Shown: positions 58,158 through 64,000 of the stretch, in pieces
Numbering within the stretch: the stretch's first letter is position 1
Layout of the letters: every line of letters begins with the position of its first letter
Assembly: GCA_933207985.1 (NCBI GenBank)
Contig: OW240915.1
Location: 275,268,325-275,332,324, forward strand
Reading direction: 5' to 3'
Length of the DNA stretch: 64,000 nt
DNA from: Pelobates cultripes
Lineage: Eukaryota > Chordata > Amphibia > Anura > Pelobatidae
Position numbers and translations under genes: made by a program
The notes under the pieces: model-generated
Databases searched by the model: none
What the model was told of the DNA's origin: nothing
What the model saw: only the letters and a program-made list of their open reading frames with translations

Positions 58158-58243
58158 TTTCGCCTTCCTTCAATCCTCCGGAACACTTCCTGAAAGAAGA
58201 GAGTCTTGAAAGATTAAAAACAGAGGTTTAAAGATTAAAAACC

Positions 58244-58475
58244 CAGGCTTAATTACCTTTGTAAAGGGTCTCCTCACCTTCCGCTGTACCGTTCCTGATC
58301 TAGCGATTTGCATGTACTCTCCCTCTACTCACGCAATCTACATTTCTTTACACCTTAAGGGTGGACCCTCTTTATTTACAGGCCTACCTCATGGTCAGTT
58401 CTGGCACACCACAACCGACTTTTCCCATTCTGTATTACGCTATTCCTAATTTCTTCACTATTACTCTATATGGCC
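58244..58475 (+). repeat. Ngaro-2 A2-like, spacer and B2-like repeats
   Basis: The order A2, about 60-bp spacer, B2 reproduces the 3' end of the intact element. Even the spacer aligns: ATTTCTTTACACC...GGTGGACCCTC versus the reverse complement of 10556-10616. Confidence 0.75.
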
Positions 58476-58489
58476 TTTTGCCCTGAGCA

Positions 58490-58948
58490 CAAATATTATT
58501 TTTGTGGTAGTAACATCACTGCAAGTTTGTGATTTCTGTGGGAAAAGCAAGTCTTATGGCTTGACTGGTGTGCAGATTTTTGTTTAACATTGTATTAACA
58601 ATATGTATACATATTAAAAGAGCACTATTTACACCCACTATATTATTCCTTTATCAAAATTAAATTGGCATTCAATTACAATCATGTCAATATTTTGTGG
58701 ATTAGAGCATTATTCAAAATTTTTATATACCTATATGTATAGACTTTTGCAGCTGCCAGGACAGGTATTAAAAAAAATTATAATCATTACTTTGCTAGTG
58801 ATACAATACTTTCTTTTATAATATGTTTACAAATAATTAGTAATTAAATAATTAATAGTTAATAAAATAAATTTATATGTAAACAAATCAAGGCATAGAG
58901 ACTGCCTGATACCAATCCAATCATATCGCTTAAAAAAAAATAAAAAAA

Positions 58949-58992
<44 letters not shown>

Positions 58993-60470
58993 GATGATTG
59001 TTATTAGTATTATTATTATTTTAAAAGGCAATATAAAGCAATAGAATAAGATCTAAGTACAGATATTGAACTATATATTCTGACACTGGAAGAGATTAAA
59101 GCCTTTGCTCAGAAGATCTTTCCATCATGTTTATATTATCAGTCTTTCAATATCAGTATCTCAAAGTTACATTTGCATACATATCTTATAACAGAGCAAA
59201 GTCAATTGATGTACAATCAATCATACATATGATGAATAGTTGCGTGATGAATAGTACTCTGATGAAAATTCCTGTGATCCCTCACTCACAGAATCAGAAG
59301 AGAGCCCACATCTTTCTTACCTGATGTAACATAGGAAACAGCATCTTCTGAAGAAGTTAATGAACAGGTCACAAAACAGGTAAAAACTACCACACACCAG
59401 TATAGCCGCTTACAAAACAATCTTCTTTACTACGTGGACTGATTATTAAAATGATGCACACCTTCTCAATAATCATTCCTCATAGCAAAAAAATTGTTTT
59501 GGATTTTATAAATGGATGTATTGGATTGCGTTTTTTGGACAGTCATATGATCAATAATACCTATGTCTGCAAGTTCATAATAAGCTAAATATGATAAAGA
59601 GAAAGCTGTGTAAAATCCATTATAACCCATTTTAACCCATTAAGCCTTGCAAAATTTTCCTATCTAGCACATGGTTTTCCCTTACAAAGAAACTCTTTCT
59701 TCAGCTAGGGCCATGAACTGTCATAGGAACCACTAGTAACACACTCTACAGCAGTTCTGCAGGTCAATGTTTATAGCTACATTCTACCTGCAAATTAAGG
59801 AGGGAGAAAGAAAAAGTGCTCTGAGCATTAAGTCCATGCAAACCCATTAAATTCAGGAGTGTTTTTAGAACCCTGCTATCTTAGAAACAACATATTTTTA
59901 AAATAGTTCACCTTTTTTATTTTGTTAATGTAATTTATTTTAATTTCTCTACTGATAGGGAACAAAAAAATGAGAATGGCATTTGTAGACTTGTGTCAGC
60001 ATAAATGCTACACTGAGCTTAAGTGGTTATGTTACTTAGGGTTCCCCTTTAAATACTATGAAATTATCTTCATATTCATTCATGTATTTTGATACAGAGG
60101 AAACATATTGTGTAATATTACTTATGAAACAACTTATTCAAATTGAATAATATATTTACATTTTATTAAAATTATTGCAAACATTTGATTAAAATGTCTA
60201 CAACAATTAGAAAATAAGTAGAGCACAAAAAAAGCTTAAAATGAAATACACCATAAAATATAAATATAAATAAAAATACTTATGTAGAGTCGTTCAATTG
60301 CTCATGAAGAGAATCATCATAAAAGTAAAAAAAAACAAATAACAAATAATAGTGCAATACATATGAATCGGTCTGTGGTTGCTTAATATACAATAATGCA
60401 ATGTATATATAATGATTTGTAATATACTGTTAATATCAATACAGATTTATTCCATAGATTTAAAAATTAA
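58490..60470. other. AT-rich stretch, nothing identified apart from (TA)n
   Basis: A (TA)n run lies at 58950-58987. No coding frame with motifs was found. Confidence 0.5.
58950..58987. repeat. (TA)n microsatellite
   Basis: A pure TA run following A-rich sequence. Confidence 0.95.
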
Positions 60471-60479
60471 AAGCACACA

Positions 60480-60800
60480 CAATGTACAGGATTGCAGTAA
60501 GTGAGTATATGTGTGGGCTAAGTGCACCGCTACTCACAAGAACCTTTTGGTATATGGTCTTTCGAAGTAGGATAGGTTGAGTCAATAACTGCTCAGTTGG
60601 TAGAAATCTCTCACCCACTCACACAGCACTGCAAAACTTTTGGCAGCTCTCAGGTTGCATTGCATGGTATGAAGGTGCCGCCCACCGTGTGATGTCAATA
60701 CATCAAACGTCTACGCATTTCGCCTTCCAGATTCGTCCTCAAATAGACATTTAGTACAAATATATACCAATCAAGTGTTAATTTTCACAAAGTGCAAATG
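60480..60800 (-). mobile_element. PLE-type terminus with hammerhead-like block
   Basis: At 60708-60746 the minus strand reads TTTGAGGACGAATC, TGGAAGG, CGAAATGCGTAGACG. It has a CUGAGGA-like core and a CGAAA box followed by GUAGAC. GTGCACCGCTACTCAC near 60520-60535 corresponds to the AGTGCACTCACAG part of PLE-1 termini. No coding portion was found, so membership rests on the motif. Confidence 0.5.
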
Positions 60801-61139
60801 TGCAAAAATGTACAACAATTTCAAAACCATGCATTCATATGTAAAAATGTGCTACTAAGTAGACTGGAAATCCTCCAGATTCCAAAAGCAAATGCAAATA
60901 TCAATCAAATAAATGTATATGGCTCAGATGTGTTTAAAAATATTTTTTGTTGTCACCATTAAATGTGGATAAATAGGGAAACTAGGGTATATTTACCTCT
61001 CAGGAACCAGTGTGTACCAGAATTCTTATATAAAAAAAAACAAGAGATAAAGAATATAGTGTAGTATTTAATTATAAACATTTTAAAAATGTGCATATAT
61101 ATAAACTCACAAGTAAAAAGCAGAATAAAAATTGTGCAA

Positions 61140-61760
61140 AACATGCAGGTACCCCAAGGACTGCAAACCTCCCAATATCTCTCCATGGAATCTCCAGTCC
61201 CAGTTTATACAATCCTTTAGTGCCCAGGAAAGTTGGAAACCCTCGAGTCTAAGATACTTGGAATAATAACAGAAGAGGCTGCACTTCTCAGGAACAAAGT
61301 TCTCCAGAAAAGAGCTTAATGCATTTCAACAAGGAATGGCCCAATGAATACCCACGTGAGAGAAAATATATTCCTACCACAGGTCAAACTGAATTGTGCC
61401 CAAGGCTGTGGAGGGAGTCATATGTGTTGACATTGTGATCCACACTCTACTATTGTTTGCCCCATCTACAATCTACATCAAACCTGTGGGAATCCAGTAA
61501 TTTCCAAGCTCTTCCAACACAGATTAGTGACACTATGAGAATATAAACAAATAATTTGTTTAAATTGGTGGGCATATCCTGTGAATAGACATATAGCAAA
61601 AATTATCTGGGAAATTTGGAACCCTAATGTCCTCCACTGACTGCAGCTGTTAATTAAATTGTGACCAAAAGCTCTGGATCCGAGGATACTGCCACCATAT
61701 GTGATATAAAGTCCTCTGTGCATTCTTGCACCTCCAACGGTCTGGGAGGATTCTTAAAAA
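61140..61760 (-). pseudogene. L1-type ORF2 C-terminal fragment
   Basis: The minus strand encodes CKNAQRTLYHIWWQYPRIQS at 61725-61666, followed by FWSQFN. This is the zinc-knuckle-like C-terminal box of L1 ORF2 (HIWWxCP), with the second Cys changed to Tyr. Downstream peptides such as VPNFPDNFCYM follow in broken frames. The family differs from the L1 at 16.5-22.4 kb, as its box lacks a match outside this motif. Confidence 0.7.
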
Positions 61761-61789
61761 TTCCATGCAAATAGGAGTGTGTGAGGTAT

Positions 61790-63790
61790 GTCAGACATTA
61801 TGTGGGTAAAATCAACGCTATATTGCAAATCACTATTAAGCAAGTGTGACTCCATCTTGTTTACTAGCAGCATGTAAAAGACACAGAGATGTTTTTTTTC
61901 TCTCTCTTAACCAATGTTCATTTAGTGAAAAGCGATAGGGCTTGTGTCTATCTTATTCACAGTCCAGGTCATAAAAACCTTGGAATGTGGCTTAAGATAA
62001 CATTCTAGATCTCTTGCAGCTTGAATGTACAATAAATCTAAAAAGAAGAAGGGTGGTTGAGAAAAGCTCATACTTAAAATATATAATTATAAGCTTGATT
62101 ATACACATAAGATATTACTCCTCTAATATATATTTTTTAAATTCTTGATAGAATTTTGAATAGTTTTTAACACACACTATAGGTTATATATTGAACATAT
62201 AGACATATACATTAAAAAAAATATTATTACTAATATGTAAATCTATATTTTAAAACAATATAGTAGTGTAATTAGAAATCCAGGCACAGATAAGCTAATA
62301 GTGGATTTTCATAAGATATAATTGCTTATAATCAATTAATTAAATGATGAGAGCAGTCTTATTAGCTATATCTACAAAGTTCCATTCTTACTTAAGGTCA
62401 ATGGGAGGATGTATTTAAATTATGGCATAAATAGCTGACTGAATGTCTACCAAAAGCTTCAGATCTCTGACAGGTTTCCATGATTGAAAGACCATTAACT
62501 TGCTAGTTTTCCAATTCATTTTCGTCATCTAAATTAATTAACTCCTTAACATTAGGTAGTTTTTGGATTTAATGATGAAAATAAACATGGAACAATCACA
62601 CCATCAATTGGTCATTTTTCTATAAATTGACTATTAGGATGAGGTCAACACTCATTATATTAGTGCACACCCATCCAGTTCCATTGGTCATTTTACAAGG
62701 TGGGTTTGAAGAAGAGAGATACACTTTTCCTTAAAAGAAGGACACAGGGACTCTTCAACAGACACTCTTGGGAATACTTGTTCAACACTCTCTCAAACAC
62801 AACTCTTTCCCTCTGGAATTCTGGACACACCCTGTTAAAATTTATTTGTTTGCCAGACCAGTTCTGGAACTAAGAATTTTTCCAGAAAATGTTCTTATTT
62901 AGCTGTTCTAAGCTCACACTTAGTTTCTCTATCTTTAAACCTATCTTTAAACCTATTTAAACACCCTCACAGGTCACACTCATATTTATTGGATAATAAC
63001 TCCAGAGCACAATATAATTTACTACTGAAGACTGGCAAATGTAATTGATTTATTTAAATCTTTTCCTAAAAAACATAAATTACCTGGATAATGCTGATGT
63101 AAATTCTTAAAAATGTTTGAATCATAGTTAGCCCATGAAATAATATAATTCAGGATTTCAGACAGCAGCTTAAATTAGTAAATTTAGTATTTTAGTAATT
63201 TGCTTAGTTTAGCATATCAAGTCATTATTCAGAGATATTATACATATCTTTAATAATTACCTTAAGAGAATAGACAGGAATTATTGAAAAGGGGATGTCT
63301 TAGTTATTACTAGTTACTGAGAAATTGCAAGTAGTTGTAAATTCATCTATTTAAATACTGTAGTGGAGTGATTGTAAGGTTAAGACTTTTCTTGATTACT
63401 GGATGGTAAAGAAAGAAATATTAGCTGTGTGAAATTGTTCAAAGGTATTGAAACTTAGTTTTTCAATGTTTAAGTAATTTATTGAGAATCAAAGCCAGCA
63501 GAGAGCTAGTTAAATAGCCTGTGTTTATCTTAACTTTTAGCATCTATTTATTACTCTGTGCTGCTACAGTGTTATATTTGTGTCCAATATTTGAAAGATG
63601 GTGATCACTATAAAATAGCATTGAGTTGTTTGTCTGATTTGAAGTATTTATGTTATCAAAGATTCCTTTAGCATTTTTGTAATATATGTTTTGTCTTTGT
63701 TTATCATTTAACATTATGTTGCTAGAGACTGTTATACTAATAGCAAGCAGATTATACATGTGTACTAAAATCTGTACTGTTACTTGCTAT
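61790..63790. other. No gene identified
   Basis: AT-rich with no motif-bearing frame. CTATCTTTAAAC occurs in tandem near 62927-62952. Confidence 0.5.
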
Positions 63791-63793
63791 GTT

Positions 63794-64000
63794 TATTATT
63801 ATTATAATATTATTATTATTATTATGATATTTATATAGCATCATCAAATTCCGCAGCGCTTTACAATGGGTGGACGAACAGACATGTAGTTGTAACCAGA
63901 CAAGTTGGACACGCAGGAACAGAGGGGTTGAGGGCCCTGCTCAATGAGCTTACATGCTAGAGGGAGTGGGGTAAAATGACACAAAAAGGTAAGGATAGTA
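63794..64000 (-). mobile_element. L2-type LINE 3' end, running off the window
   Basis: (ATT)n at 63794-63826 is followed by TTTATATAGCATCATCAAATTCCGCAGCGCTTTACAA-like sequence. This is the reverse complement of the L2 terminus at 43405-43440 (TTGTAAAGCGCTGCxGAATxTG). The rest (GGGTGGACGAACAGACATG onward) is presumably the element's 3' region, cut by the window end. Confidence 0.7.

Larger units (their letters stand above)
55999..58210 (-). mobile_element. CR1-type LINE inside Ngaro-2, with a secondary insertion
   Basis: Minus-strand RT coding (58157-56919) is followed by a 3' tail ending at ACATAGTTACATAG. The 3' tip is split by a 621-bp insert (56013-56633), duplicated as ACATAGTTACATAG at 55999-56012 and 56634-56647. 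The LINE lies between the recombinase fragment and the A2/B2 repeats of Ngaro-2, so it is younger than that element. Confidence 0.85.
53569..58475 (+). mobile_element. Ngaro/DIRS-type element, second copy, decayed and invaded
   Basis: Plus-strand order: A1-like (53569-53675, with TTGTGGGAGGGGC as in the first copy), leader, Gag start (54966), internal deletion, recombinase fragment (to about 55840). A CR1 LINE (55999-58210) follows, then A2-like (58244-58310), the spacer, and B2-like (58374-58470; GACCCTCTTTATTTACAGGC, CACACCACAACCGACTT). The repeats match the reverse complement of 10430-10725. The copy is old: many substitutions, no RT left. Confidence 0.85.

Noticed and set aside
60959..61186. 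75-codon frame with hydrophobic segments considered as a small membrane protein
   Set aside because: It overlaps the end of an L1-type fragment and AT-rich tail, with no motif or start context.
62640..62990. Possible LTR-like, C/T-rich segment
   Set aside because: No paired termini, duplication or coding neighbours; too little to support a call.

Overview
This window looks like intergenic or deep-intronic DNA from a vertebrate, most probably a frog. I find no host gene, tRNA, rRNA or CRISPR array. The sequence is AT-rich with many (TA)n runs. Nearly everything I can identify is mobile DNA: a Ngaro/DIRS tyrosine-recombinase retrotransposon, Penelope-like elements (PLEs), L1-, CR1- and L2-type LINEs, a Tc1 transposon, and TTAA-flanked elements beginning CCCCTTAAGGA. 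The frog call rests on this mixture and is an inference; the species cannot be named from the sequence.

Layout. 1-4.3 kb: a tandem array of about 12-25 bp units, then a TTAA-type element holding a 570-bp palindrome that is split by a 1.08-kb solo LTR. 4.4-5.9 kb: a 5'-truncated PLE (endonuclease only) with inverted terminal repeats, then (TA)n. 7.3-8.8 kb: a CR1-type LINE split by an 841-bp palindromic insertion with a 14-bp target duplication. 8.9-10.4 kb: a dead Tc1 copy. 10.4-16.4 kb: a structurally complete Ngaro/DIRS element with one intact 1228-codon gag-RT-RNase H-recombinase frame. 16.4-22.4 kb: a near full-length, frameshifted L1-type LINE inserted in a PLE terminal repeat. 23-25.1 kb: a LINE relic and a direct repeat. 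31.3-33.2 kb: a palindrome, LINE relic and MITE. 34.4-37.4 kb: a second PLE with RT and GIY-YIG endonuclease, again with inverted termini. 37.6-39.6 kb: a palindrome, an 80-bp MITE and two low-complexity arrays. 42.2-43.5 kb: an L2 LINE ending in (AAT)n. 45.5-48.8 kb: a 3.3-kb TTAA element carrying about six 377-bp units. 53.5-58.5 kb: a second, decayed Ngaro copy on the opposite strand, invaded by a CR1 LINE that was itself invaded by a 621-bp element. 60.5-61.8 kb: a PLE-type terminus and an L1 tail. 63.8 kb to the end: an L2-type 3' end.

The only frame that still looks functional is the Ngaro/DIRS polyprotein at 10899-14585 (minus). All other coding sequence is broken. The signals most worth following are: the intact single-frame YR element with split direct repeats; the recurring hammerhead-ribozyme-like motifs in PLE-type termini; the two PLE copies fused at their 5' truncation points to an inverted terminal repeat; and the 377-bp repeats sharing a motif with a separate TTAA element 43 kb away. 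All comparisons were made by eye within the window; no database was searched.
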